NCBI RefSeq assembly: GCF_003667525.1
Contig: NZ_RCUW01000004.1
Span: forward strand, 186,001-250,000
DNA from: Mycetocola_B reblochoni
GTDB lineage: Bacteria > Actinomycetota > Actinomycetes > Actinomycetales > Microbacteriaceae
Length of the DNA stretch: 64,000 nucleotides
Reading direction: 5' to 3'
A program made the position numbers and the translations under genes. Below, piece after piece: positions 31,193-39,392 of the stretch (position 1 is the stretch's first letter; every line of letters begins with the position of its first letter). The notes beneath the pieces were generated by a model that was not told where the DNA came from, did no database searches, and was given only the letters and a program-made list of their open reading frames with translations.

Positions 31193-33516
31193 GAGTTCCT
31201 CCGTCCGGTGTCAAGCGTGGCGACGGGGGTCCTCTCGGGCGTGCCCTCCGCGCCATGCCGTGACGCGTCGCCCGCCAGCGAGCCGACGATCGCGGCCGAG
31301 AGCCGGCGCGCGGCGGCGCGGGTCCGCGCGTGGAGTTCGTCGTAGCGGATCGCGGTCCCCGCGGCCAGTTTCGCGTCGTAGGGGATCCGCACCACGGTCC
31401 CCACGCGGGGGGCGAAGTGCCGTTCGAGCTCATCGAGCCGCACGACGGGTGCGCCCGCGGACGTCGCGTTGAGCACGACGACGGCCCGGCGGGCGAGCGA
31501 CGCGTAGCCGTTCGTCTCCAGCCAGTCGAGGGTCTCGGTCGCCAGCCGCGCCTCGTCGACGCTTCCCCCGGAGACGATGACGATGGTGTCCGCCCGGTCG
31601 AGCGTCGCACGCATGGCCGCGTGGACGATTCCCGTACCGCAGTCGGTGAGCACGAGCGAGTAGTAGCGCTCGCACAGCGCGGCGATGGTCTCGTAGTCGG
31701 CGTCGTCGAAGGCCTCGGACACATGGGGGTCGGTGTCGGAGGCGATGACGTCCAGCCTCGTCCTGTCGCGGGCCACGAGCTCCGACAGCTCGGTGAACCC
31801 CGTAATGCGGTCCGCCCGGTTGACGACGTCCCTCGCGGTGTATCGCGGGGAGTCGACGACGCGCTCGGAGAGCGTTCCCCTGTCGGGGTTGGCATCGACG
31901 GCGACCACCCGGTCGGCTCTGCCGGTCGCCAACGCCATGCCGAGCAGCGAGGTCACCGTGGTCTTGCCCACGCCCCCCTTCCGGGAGAGCACGGGAACGA
32001 ACCGTGTGCCGCCGGTTAGCGGCGCCCCGATGAATTCCTCGAGCTCCCTCGCATCACGATCCCGCGTGGACTCCCCTGGGGTCACGAGCCCGAAGCTGGC
32101 GCGCTGGACGAGCCTGCGCCAGCCGCTGCGCGGCTCCGGTGCGACGGCGGGTGCGGCCGCGAGCACGTCGCGGCCTGCTGCACGGTCCTGGTCGAGTGTG
32201 CGCGCGCGCCTGGCGGTCGCCGCAGCCGCAGGAAGGGAGGCGGGTGCCGACGGCACGACCGTGAGGGGACCGCTCGCGGTCGAACCCGGCCGCTCGGCGT
32301 CGGCCGCCCCAGCGGACTCCGCTTCCGCAGCCGGGCCGCCCGCGTCGTGCTCCGCACCCGCGTCGCCGTGGGCCCCGGCATCAGCACCGGCATCCGCGCC
32401 AGCGCCAGCATCCGTGCCGGCGTCGACACCGCGATCGGTGCCGGTTCCCCGATGCTCGTCGGGCCTCGACGCATCGACGTCGCCATGCTGCGCAGTCACC
32501 GCGTCGCCTGTGCTGGAACTCGGCTCCGCGAGAAGCGCCCTGGCGCTGGCGAGGAACGCACGCAGATCATCGGCGGTCGCCGGCGCCGCGCCCCCGCTCA
32601 CCGCCGGAGTCATGTCAGCGGCCTCGGGGGACGACGTGTCGGCCACGATGGCCTCATCCCTTCCGGCCGGCGCAGCGCCATCGTTCAGCTCGGCGTCCGA
32701 GGCCGGCTCCGCCTCGACGGGTTCCCCGCCGGACGGCTCTCGCTCGACCGGCTGCGCGACGGTCTCCTCCTGCCCGCTCGAGACACCGGGGTCAGTGGCG
32801 ACATCCGCCTCAGTGACGACATCCGCCTCGACGGAGGCAACGACGGCGTTGTTCCCGCTCTCGGGCTCGCCGTCGGAATCCGCTCCGGGGCGAACGTCAC
32901 CGTCCGCAACGGTTTCCGCCTCGGAGTCGACGTCGGCGCGCGACCCGCGGTCGGGGTCGGCCGACGTCTCAAGCTCCGACGGGGACTCGGTGTCGCTCTC
33001 GGCCTCACTCGCGGACACGGCCGTGTCATCGTCCTCGTCGTCCACGTCGAGATCGCGATGACCTGTCACGTCCCCGTCGACCTCGACATCGCGCTCGTGA
33101 GTGTCGGGATCGGCATCGACGTGAGCGCCGACGGCGTCGTCATCATCGGCATCCGTCCCGCGAGGCTCGCCCGGCACCGTCGCCGTCACGCTGCTGTCCG
33201 AGCCCTCCCCCTGCCCGTCTCCCCCGCCGGCGTGCGGCTCGGACACCTGGCCCTCATCTGCGCTCGGCGCGGACTCCCCCGCCTCCGCGAGGTCCGACGC
33301 GCGCAGCGACGCGCCGCCGACGATCTCCAGCCCCTCGTCCTCGACGAAGTCCTCGAACTCGTCCTCGACAGGGGGTGCGCCGGGAACCGTGATCTGGGTC
33401 GTCACGATGCCCTCGACATCGATGGCGACGGTGTCGAGGCCGAAGGCGTTCAACGTCTGTCCGTCGCGCCGCTCGTCATCTGGCTCGAACGGAACCGGGT
33501 TCGGGTGGTGGGGCAT
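31189..33516 (-). CDS. MinD/ParA-like ATPase with very long acidic N-terminal region
   Basis: The 775-residue protein has two parts. Residues 1 to about 490 are low-complexity and strongly acidic (Asp, Glu, Ala, Gly, Ser), including a repeat run of Asp-Ala-Gly-Ala type near residues 355-400. A short basic stretch (GWRRLVQRASFG) then leads to a C-terminal P-loop ATPase (about 495-760). That domain has a deviant Walker A, SRKGGVGKTT (about 507-516), VVAVDANPD and LVLTDCGTG. Such MinD-like proteins act on membranes, secretion systems or chromosomes; the target here is unknown. The stop overlaps the def start. It is divergent from parA. Confidence 0.85.
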   Translation of the reverse strand: MPHHPNPVPFEPDDERRDGQTLNAFGLDTVAIDVEGIVTTQITVPGAPPVEDEFEDFVEDEGLEIVGGASLRASDLAEAGESAPSADEGQVSEPHAGGGDGQGEGSDSSVTATVPGEPRGTDADDDDAVGAHVDADPDTHERDVEVDGDVTGHRDLDVDDEDDDTAVSASEAESDTESPSELETSADPDRGSRADVDSEAETVADGDVRPGADSDGEPESGNNAVVASVEADVVTEADVATDPGVSSGQEETVAQPVEREPSGGEPVEAEPASDAELNDGAAPAGRDEAIVADTSSPEAADMTPAVSGGAAPATADDLRAFLASARALLAEPSSSTGDAVTAQHGDVDASRPDEHRGTGTDRGVDAGTDAGAGADAGADAGAHGDAGAEHDAGGPAAEAESAGAADAERPGSTASGPLTVVPSAPASLPAAAATARRARTLDQDRAAGRDVLAAAPAVAPEPRSGWRRLVQRASFGLVTPGESTRDRDARELEEFIGAPLTGGTRFVPVLSRKGGVGKTTVTSLLGMALATGRADRVVAVDANPDRGTLSERVVDSPRYTARDVVNRADRITGFTELSELVARDRTRLDVIASDTDPHVSEAFDDADYETIAALCERYYSLVLTDCGTGIVHAAMRATLDRADTIVIVSGGSVDEARLATETLDWLETNGYASLARRAVVVLNATSAGAPVVRLDELERHFAPRVGTVVRIPYDAKLAAGTAIRYDELHARTRAAARRLSAAIVGSLAGDASRHGAEGTPERTPVATLDTGRRNS

Positions 33517-33640
33517 GGGGATGGTCCTTCGTCATCGTGTGGCCTCCCCAGACTAGAGCCAGCCCCGGACTACGGACGACTCCGGCGGTTCCCGGTTGCG
33601 GCCGCGACGCCGTCGACGGCGGATCCGGGACCGGCGAACG

Positions 33641-33663
33641 GCCCCACGCCGCGAATGTGGGGC
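33641..33663. promoter_or_regulatory. Inverted repeat at the parA promoter
   Basis: GCCCCAC and GTGGGGC, 9 bases apart, form a perfect 7-base inverted repeat whose right arm covers the position expected for the parA -35 region. It sits in the 180-base divergent gap between the MinD-like and parA genes and is an operator candidate. Confidence 0.45.
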
Positions 33664-33682
33664 GCTGTCAGCTACGAAACGG

Positions 33683-33688
33683 TAACGT
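33683..33688 (+). promoter_or_regulatory. -10 hexamer of parA, leaderless arrangement
   Basis: TAACGT lies 8 bases before the GTG start of parA and no ribosome-binding site is visible, so the transcript probably starts at or beside the start codon. Confidence 0.5.
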
Positions 33689-33696
33689 GTCTGACT

Positions 33697-34569
33697 GTGC
33701 ACGTACTTTCTGTCTCCAGCCTCAAGGGCGGCGTCGGCAAGACGACCGTCAGCCTCGGTCTCGCCTCCGCCGCGTTCTCGCGCGGAATCCGCACCCTGGT
33801 CGTCGATCTCGATCCCCAGTCGGACGTGTCGACCGGCATGGACATCAACATCGCGGGGCACCTCAACGTCGCTGACGTCCTGACCACTCCGAAGGAGAAG
33901 ACGGTCCGGCAGGCCATCGCCCCGAGTGGCTGGACCAAGCAGCACCCGGGCACCGTCGACGTCATGATCGGCAGTCCCTCCGCGATCAACTTCGACGGCC
34001 CCCACCCGTCCATTCGGGACATCTGGAAGCTCGAGGAAGCGCTGGCTCACGTCGAGTCCGAGTACGACCTCGTCCTCATCGACTGCGCCCCGTCGCTGAA
34101 CGCCCTCACGCGCACGGCGTGGGCTGCCTCCGACCGCGTGGCCGTGGTGACCGAGCCGGGCCTGTTCTCCGTCGCGGCCGCTGACCGCGCGCTCCGCGCC
34201 ATCGAGGAGATCCGACGAGGGCTCAGCCCCCGGCTACAGCCGCTCGGAATCATCGTCAACCGCGTCCGCCCGCAGTCCCTCGAGCACCAGTTCCGCATCA
34301 AGGAGCTCCGTGACATGTTCGGGCCCCTCGTGCTGAGCCCGCAGCTGCCCGAGCGCACCTCCCTTCAGCAAGCGCAGGGCGCGGCCAAGCCCGTCCACAT
34401 CTGGCCGGGCGACAGCGCTCAGGACATGGCCCACCAGTTCGACCAGCTGCTCGACCGCGTCCTGCGCACCGGCAGGGTCGGCGAGTACGCGGCCAGCCCC
34501 GCGGTCGACCCGTCCTCCCCCGCCCCCACGTCGATCACGCGCGGCAACGGGGACGCCCCGACGGCCTGA
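33697..34569 (+). CDS. ParA-family ATPase
   Basis: This is a Walker-type ATPase of the ParA/Soj family. The 290-residue protein has the deviant Walker A SLKGGVGKTTVSLG at its very N-terminus, DLDPQSDVSTGM, and DLVLIDCAPSLNALT (Walker B). It lacks an N-terminal helix-turn-helix, so it is a short ParA. No parB lies beside it, unlike the oriC-linked pair. Actinobacterial orphan ParAs position chemoreceptors, carboxysomes or polar proteins, but the partner here cannot be named. The neighbouring MerR-MerR-FHA genes are the usual companions in related genomes (from memory). Confidence 0.9.
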   Translation: MHVLSVSSLKGGVGKTTVSLGLASAAFSRGIRTLVVDLDPQSDVSTGMDINIAGHLNVADVLTTPKEKTVRQAIAPSGWTKQHPGTVDVMIGSPSAINFDGPHPSIRDIWKLEEALAHVESEYDLVLIDCAPSLNALTRTAWAASDRVAVVTEPGLFSVAAADRALRAIEEIRRGLSPRLQPLGIIVNRVRPQSLEHQFRIKELRDMFGPLVLSPQLPERTSLQQAQGAAKPVHIWPGDSAQDMAHQFDQLLDRVLRTGRVGEYAASPAVDPSSPAPTSITRGNGDAPTA

Positions 34570-34874
34570 CGACCGACCGCCGGACGAGCCCGGCATGACG
34601 TCCCACCCGTGGGTGCTCAGCGGCACGTCGACCAGTGCACCGGCGCGGGTGCGATGCCGTCCGGCCGACACGCGGGTGGCCCGGTGCCGACGTGGCCCGG
34701 TGCCGAAACTGTCCCCCAGGCCCGATGTAGCCCTGTCCCCAGGAAGCACGCGTCGCACGAGCACGGAGCGCAGAGCGGACATCGACCCACCACGGACGCG
34801 ACCGGCCCGGTCAGCTGATCAGACTGTTCGGCGGCACACCAACCGAACGGTCTGCTCCCGCGGAACGCCGCGGA
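34570..34874. other. Convergent gap between parA and the MerR gene
   Basis: I see no gene in these 305 bases. They hold a 15-base tandem repeat GTGGCCCGGTGCCGA (34676-34690 and 34692-34706), two copies of a CTGTCCCC(C)AGG motif near 34710 and 34733, and two hairpins at the right end. Confidence 0.55.
34821..34873. terminator. Paired hairpins, probable terminator of the MerR gene
   Basis: An 11-base-pair stem with one G-T pair (AGACTGTTCGG at 34821-34831 with CCGAACGGTCT at 34843-34853) and a CCGCGG-AACG-CCGCGG hairpin (34858-34873) lie just beyond the MerR stop codon. They are positioned to terminate the minus-strand gene and possibly parA. Confidence 0.55.
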
Positions 34875-35417
<543 letters not shown>

Positions 35418-35559
35418 GGTTGGCCTTCCTGAACGCCCTGCCGCCGGAGGAATCTCCGCTCCCATTACCGTACCGAGCGGGCGGGCGTGATTCAACGACC
35501 GCGCCCCGGGGACGAGGGGCGTGTCGCCCCCGACACCGAATCGTGACCGGCGTCCGCGG

Positions 35560-36252
35560 TCAGAGCTCGAGCTGCGAGAGAGCACGTCGCGACAGCAGCC
35601 GCCTGACGACGTCGAAACCGTCCGCCACGTCGCCGGCGATCTCGTTCGCCCGCGACCGCGAGACCGCGTCGCCCCTCCTCGACAGCGGCATCACGGCGCT
35701 CTCGATCAGCGACGCCTCACGGGCCGCCATCTGACGGAACACCCGGAGGTGACGCGGTCCGATGCCGGCCGAATGCAGCCGAACGACCGCGGCGAGCATC
35801 GTGACCGATTCCTCGTCGAAACCGTCGCCCGCGGGGATCAGTCCCGCGGAGATGGCCTCGGTGAGGAGTTCGACGGTGGCCCCCGTCGTCCGCAACGCCT
35901 CGGCCCTGCTTGTCTTCGCCACGGGAAGCACGGCCGCCGAGGACTCGTCAGCCACGGGGAACGGCGTCGCGATCCCCGCGTCGCGGTCGTCGAGATAGCC
36001 GCGAATGACCTTCAGCGGCAGGTAGCGGTCGCGCTGAAGCGCGAGAACGATCCGCACACGTTCAACGTCCTGCGCGGAGAACTTCCGGTAGCCGGACGCG
36101 GTTCGCGACGGGGACACCAGTCCTTGCTCCTCGAGGAAGCGCAGTTTCGAGTTGCTGAGGTCGGGAAACTCGCCGCGCAGCCTCGCGAGGACCTGACCGA
36201 TGCTCAGCAGATGGTTCTTCGCGTCCTGCGCGGCCGGCTCGGCAGCCGCCAC
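35560..36252 (-). CDS. ftsR: MerR family regulator FtsR (Rv1828 type)
   Basis: The 230-residue protein has a MerR DNA-binding domain (about residues 15-85; LSIGQVLARLRGEFPDLSNSKLRFLEEQGLV, then ASGYRKFSAQDVERVR). It continues with the C-terminal part of Rv1828/FtsR (AGIGPRHLRVFRQMAAREASLIE). In Corynebacterium FtsR activates ftsZ transcription, so it may link to the ftsZ gene at 6745-7896; this is inference. The GTG start follows the GarA stop by 3 bases, so the pair is an operon, as in mycobacteria. Confidence 0.88.
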   Translation of the reverse strand: MAAAEPAAQDAKNHLLSIGQVLARLRGEFPDLSNSKLRFLEEQGLVSPSRTASGYRKFSAQDVERVRIVLALQRDRYLPLKVIRGYLDDRDAGIATPFPVADESSAAVLPVAKTSRAEALRTTGATVELLTEAISAGLIPAGDGFDEESVTMLAAVVRLHSAGIGPRHLRVFRQMAAREASLIESAVMPLSRRGDAVSRSRANEIAGDVADGFDVVRRLLSRRALSQLEL

Positions 36253-36255
36253 GGC

Positions 36256-36762
36256 TCAGGCTCCGGCCGACGCGACGTCGAGACGGGACGGGTAGAAGGT
36301 GAGCCGGAACTTGCCGATCTGCACCTCAGCACCGTCGTGGAGCGCCACCGCGGCATCGATCCGGGTCCCGTTGAAATACGTGCCGTTGAGCGAGCCGAGG
36401 TCGTGGATGACGAACCCGGTCCCCTCGCGGCGGAACTCGGCGTGACGACGAGACACCGTGACGTCGTCGAGGAAGATGTCGGCATCGGGGTGACGTCCGA
36501 CGGAGGAGAGGTCCCTGTCGAGCAGGAAACGAGCACCGGCGTTCGGTCCACGCCGAACCACCAGGAGCGCCGACCCCGACGGGAGCGAGGAGATGAGGTC
36601 ACGCTCCTCCGCGGAGATCTCACTGGCCGCGGCAAGGGCTTGAGAGAAGTCGGCTCCGAAACGCGCCGTGGCGCCCGTCTGCGTGCCGTTCGACGCCTCG
36701 TCTCCGCTGGCCAACCGGGAGAAAACTCCGGTCTTGGGCCCGGTCTCGTTCTGATCAGTCAC
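36256..36762 (-). CDS. garA: GarA/OdhI-like FHA-domain protein
   Basis: In relatives this protein inhibits 2-oxoglutarate dehydrogenase and activates glutamate synthase, and is switched off when kinases phosphorylate an N-terminal Thr that its own FHA domain then binds. The 168-residue protein has the FHA domain (about 75-155) with GRHPDADIFLDD, SRRHAEF and GSLNGTY, nearly identical to GarA. The N-terminal ETTS phospho-motif is changed: the aligned residues are Gly-Ala-Thr-Ala (30-33). The GTG at 36760-36762 is chosen because AAGGAGG lies 6 bases upstream. TAGGGT at 36784-36789 is a -10 candidate. Confidence 0.9.
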   Translation of the reverse strand: MTDQNETGPKTGVFSRLASGDEASNGTQTGATARFGADFSQALAAASEISAEERDLISSLPSGSALLVVRRGPNAGARFLLDRDLSSVGRHPDADIFLDDVTVSRRHAEFRREGTGFVIHDLGSLNGTYFNGTRIDAAVALHDGAEVQIGKFRLTFYPSRLDVASAGA

Positions 36763-36894
36763 CACGAACCTCCTTAGCACCCAACCCTATCGGATCGGGG
36801 AACGCCACGCCCGACCGACAAGGGCCTCGTGGCGGGGCGAGAACACCGACGTCCGCGATCGGTCGTGCCGCCATTCAGCTCCTATCCGTCCGGG

Positions 36895-36900
36895 TAGCAT
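36895..36900 (+). promoter_or_regulatory. -10 hexamer of the S4-domain gene
   Basis: TAGCAT lies 49 bases before the ATG, giving a leader with GAAGGGCGG as ribosome-binding site. It lies in the 187-base divergent gap with garA. Confidence 0.45.
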
Positions 36901-36949
36901 CGGGGAGGATCGCCTTCGATGCGAACCACCTCGGACGAAGGGCGGACAC

Positions 36950-37336
36950 ATGGCCACGAGCGTGCGTGACGAGCTGAGCAGCGTTCGGATTGACAGCTGG
37001 ATCACCGCGGTCCGCCTGGTGAAGACCCGCTCCCTGGCCAGCGACGACTGCAAGGCCGGCCGTGTCTCACTCAACGGATCGAAGGCGAAGCCGTCCCAGC
37101 TCGTCCAGATCGGCGACACCGTGTCCGTCCGTCGAGACGGCAACACCAGGATCGTCGAGGTGACCCGACTGATCGCCAAACGCGTCGGCGCCGCCGTCGC
37201 AGTCGAGTGCTATGTCGACAAGACTCCCGTGGCCCCGCCGACGGGTCCGACGGCGGCCTTCGCCGTCAGAGACCGGGGCGCCGGACGGCCCACCAAGAGG
37301 GAGCGACGCGAGATCGGCCGGCTCACCGGCCGCTGA
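36950..37336 (+). CDS. S4-domain RNA-binding protein (HslR/Hsp15 type)
   Basis: The 128-residue protein has an S4 domain at about residues 12-60 (RIDSWITAVRLVKTRSLASDDCKAGRVSLNG). A short beta region and a basic C-terminus (GRPTKRERREIGRLTGR) follow. In E. coli Hsp15 binds free 50S subunits carrying a stalled peptidyl-tRNA; the role of actinobacterial homologues is presumed to be similar. The ATG has a purine-rich GAAGGGCGG upstream. Confidence 0.88.
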   Translation: MATSVRDELSSVRIDSWITAVRLVKTRSLASDDCKAGRVSLNGSKAKPSQLVQIGDTVSVRRDGNTRIVEVTRLIAKRVGAAVAVECYVDKTPVAPPTGPTAAFAVRDRGAGRPTKRERREIGRLTGR

Positions 37337-37407
37337 GCATACGGTCCGCCAACCGCGAACCGGTCACCGAAGAGACGACTCGGCAGCTGCCCGACGGAGA
37401 GACGGCG

Positions 37408-37809
37408 TCAGCGGCGGCCACGCTCGTCGGATGCCTGCTCGGCGAGCTTTCGCCGCTTCTCCGCCAGAGCGGCCGCGGTCTCCTGCCTGACCCGGCTGAG
37501 GCTCTCCTGCTCGGCGAGCAGCCATGACGGGGACTCCGCCTTGATCTGCTCGATCTCGGCCGAGGTCATCGCGTCGGGCACCCCCGCTCTGGCCAGGCCC
37601 GATGCCGAGACGCCCAGCCGGTTGGCGACGACGGACCGCGGGTGGGGGCCATCCGCGCGGAGGGTGCGCAGCCAGGCGGGCGGGTCAGCCTGGAGCTCGG
37701 CGAGGTCCGCACGGCTGAGGGACGAGTTCTGGAACTCCTCGGGAGTGGCGGGGAGGTAGATCTCGAGCTTCTTGGCAGCGGTGGCCGGCTTCATCTGCTG
37801 ACTGGACAT
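37408..37809 (-). CDS. DUF5997 family protein
   Basis: The 133-residue protein is of unknown function. It begins MSSQQMKPATAAKKLEIYLP and contains ADPPAWLRTLRADGPHPRSVVANRLGVSASGLARAG, which looks like a helix-turn-helix or other nucleic-acid-binding fold. A charged helix that could form a coiled coil (about 100-133) follows. It is divergent, 73 bases apart, from the LysR effector-domain gene, and both promoters look leaderless. The pairing recurs in Actinobacteria (from memory), which suggests joint function. Confidence 0.78.
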   Translation of the reverse strand: MSSQQMKPATAAKKLEIYLPATPEEFQNSSLSRADLAELQADPPAWLRTLRADGPHPRSVVANRLGVSASGLARAGVPDAMTSAEIEQIKAESPSWLLAEQESLSRVRQETAAALAEKRRKLAEQASDERGRR

Positions 37810-37815
37810 GGCTCA

Positions 37816-37821
37816 AGACTA
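37816..37821 (-). promoter_or_regulatory. -10 hexamer of the DUF5997 gene, leaderless arrangement
   Basis: The minus strand reads TAGTCT 6 bases before the ATG and no ribosome-binding site is present. Confidence 0.6.
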
Positions 37822-37870
37822 GCGGCCGCCCACGGCCACGCCGCCCGCTCGGAGCACACGACGCCGCGGG

Positions 37871-37876
37871 TACAGT
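37871..37876 (+). promoter_or_regulatory. -10 hexamer of the LysR-like gene, leaderless arrangement
   Basis: TACAGT lies 6 bases before the GTG at 37883. The spacing supports that GTG over the in-frame GTG at 37877. Confidence 0.6.
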
Positions 37877-37882
37877 GTGCAC

Positions 37883-38671
37883 GTGACTGACTCCCCCGCC
37901 CCGGCCCCGCTCCGCCTCGGACACACGATCGGAACGTCTCCGGGGAAGTGGCTCAGGGTGTGGGCGGAACGGTTCCCGCGTCGACGCATCGAACTCGTCG
38001 CGCTGCCGGAGGACGCGGGGGTGGACGCGCTGGTGGAGGAACGGCTCGACGCCGCCCTCCTTCGCCACCCGGCGGATCAGGAAAAGCCCGACCGATCACG
38101 GCGCGTCACGCTGTATCGCGAGTCGATCGCCCTCGTCGTCTCGATCGAGCACCCGCTCGCCGAGCAGGACGGGCTCACCATGCCGGAGCTCGTCGGCGAA
38201 CCGCGGGCGATCAGTTCCGGTTCCGTGACCGAGGTGCGCGCCGTCGCCGGGAATGCCGACGACGGCAGCATCGATACCCCCGCGCTGCTCGCTCTCGTCG
38301 CGACCGGTGCCGTCGTCGGGATCACGACCCACCCGCTCGCCCGCGCGTCCAGTCGGAAAGACGTCGCCGTGCACGTGCTCGCGGACGCCGACGGCCCCGC
38401 GGTCAGCCTGTTCTGGCCGGACGGGGAGGACGCGGTCATCCAGGAGCTGCTGGGCGTCATGCGCGGCCGCAAGGCCGCCAGCTCGCGGGGCGAGCTCGCC
38501 GGCGACTCGACCTCGTCGACCGGCACCGGTCGTGCCGAAGAAGAGAGCCGGGCCGGTCGAGACCGCAACGGCGATCGCCGAGCGGCATCACCGCGGGGAG
38601 GGCAGGCGGCACGGCGTGATCGCGGCAGCCAGGGCGGAAAACCGGGGTCACGGCGTCGCGGGCGACGCTAG
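37883..38671 (+). CDS. LysR-type effector-binding domain protein lacking the DNA-binding domain
   Basis: The 262-residue protein starts directly with the substrate-binding fold of LysR regulators (LRLGHTIGTSPGKWLRVWAERFP, then LVEERLDAALLRHP and LYRESIALVVSIEHPLAEQ). There is no N-terminal helix-turn-helix. The last 70 residues are a Ser/Arg/Gly-rich basic tail that may bind nucleic acid or be disordered. It may need the divergent DUF5997 protein as its DNA-binding partner; this is inference. It could also be a stand-alone solute-binding sensor. Confidence 0.75.
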   Translation: MTDSPAPAPLRLGHTIGTSPGKWLRVWAERFPRRRIELVALPEDAGVDALVEERLDAALLRHPADQEKPDRSRRVTLYRESIALVVSIEHPLAEQDGLTMPELVGEPRAISSGSVTEVRAVAGNADDGSIDTPALLALVATGAVVGITTHPLARASSRKDVAVHVLADADGPAVSLFWPDGEDAVIQELLGVMRGRKAASSRGELAGDSTSSTGTGRAEEESRAGRDRNGDRRAASPRGGQAARRDRGSQGGKPGSRRRGRR

Positions 38672-38773
38672 CCCCATCCCGCCTCCTCACGTGCGCCAGC
38701 CGGGCACGGCACTCGATTCAGGGCAAACGACGCGGACGGACTGAATCGAACAGACCGCACCCCGCAGACGGCT

Positions 38774-38803
38774 CTGCCCGCCACCCCGAGGGGTGGCGGG
38801 CAG
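38774..38803. terminator. Bidirectional terminator hairpin
   Basis: A 14-base-pair inverted repeat (CTGCCCGCCACCCC / GGGGTGGCGGGCAG with a 2-base centre) lies between the convergent LysR-like and universal stress protein genes. There is no T-run. Confidence 0.75.
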
Positions 38804-38822
38804 GACGGGACATGGGGCGGTC

Positions 38823-39323
38823 TCACTCCGACCAGGGCAAAGGCTCCTCGTCGTCGACGGGAGACATCGGGACGACCACGACCGGGCAGGACTGGCGGTG
38901 AGCGAGTCCCGCCGCGACCGAACCGGCGAAGAACTCGGCGATCGCCGCCCGCACCGTCGGGGGACGCGTGCCGACGATGATCATCTCCGCGGAGCGCTGC
39001 CGCGCGATCCCGGCGATCGCTCGCACGGGGTCCCCGACGAGGGCGAAGGTCGACCAGGTCACGCCGCTCGGATCGAGCACCGCGGCGACGGTATCGCGCA
39101 GCTCCGGATCGAAGGTCTCCGTCCGGTAGTCGGACACGTCGACGGTCGCGAGCGCGGACACGATCGAGCCGTCCGGCGCGACCCCGACGGGGTATCGCGC
39201 CGGATCGACGTTCACGACCAGGAGCTCGGCGTCGAAGCGGTGCGCGAAGCGGATCGCCTCCGTCAGCACGCGGTCCGACTGACCGGGCACGACCCCGACG
39301 ACGATGAGAGCTGACTCGGACAT
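38823..39323 (-). CDS. Universal stress protein (UspA family)
   Basis: The 166-residue single-domain Usp protein has the nucleotide-binding fold: IVVGVVPG at the N-terminus and the C-terminal VGTRPP..AEFFAGSVAAGLAHRQSCPVVVVP, which resembles the G-2X-G-9X-G(S/T) ATP-binding signature but is imperfect. It may therefore not bind ATP. The ATG has AAAGGAGA upstream. It lies 69 bases downstream of putA on the same strand and may be cotranscribed with it. Function is stress survival in general terms only. Confidence 0.85.
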   Translation of the reverse strand: MSESALIVVGVVPGQSDRVLTEAIRFAHRFDAELLVVNVDPARYPVGVAPDGSIVSALATVDVSDYRTETFDPELRDTVAAVLDPSGVTWSTFALVGDPVRAIAGIARQRSAEMIIVGTRPPTVRAAIAEFFAGSVAAGLAHRQSCPVVVVPMSPVDDEEPLPWSE

Positions 39324-39392
39324 GAGCGATCTCCTTTCACTCCGGAGGAATCCGTTACCCCATCATCCCACCGGCGTGCCCGAACTCCCTAC

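Noticed and set aside
32300..33516. Acidic N-terminal half of the MinD-like protein as a separate gene
   Set aside because: It is in one frame with the ATPase domain without stop or ribosome-binding site, and the only clear start with gene-like sequence is the ATG at 33516.
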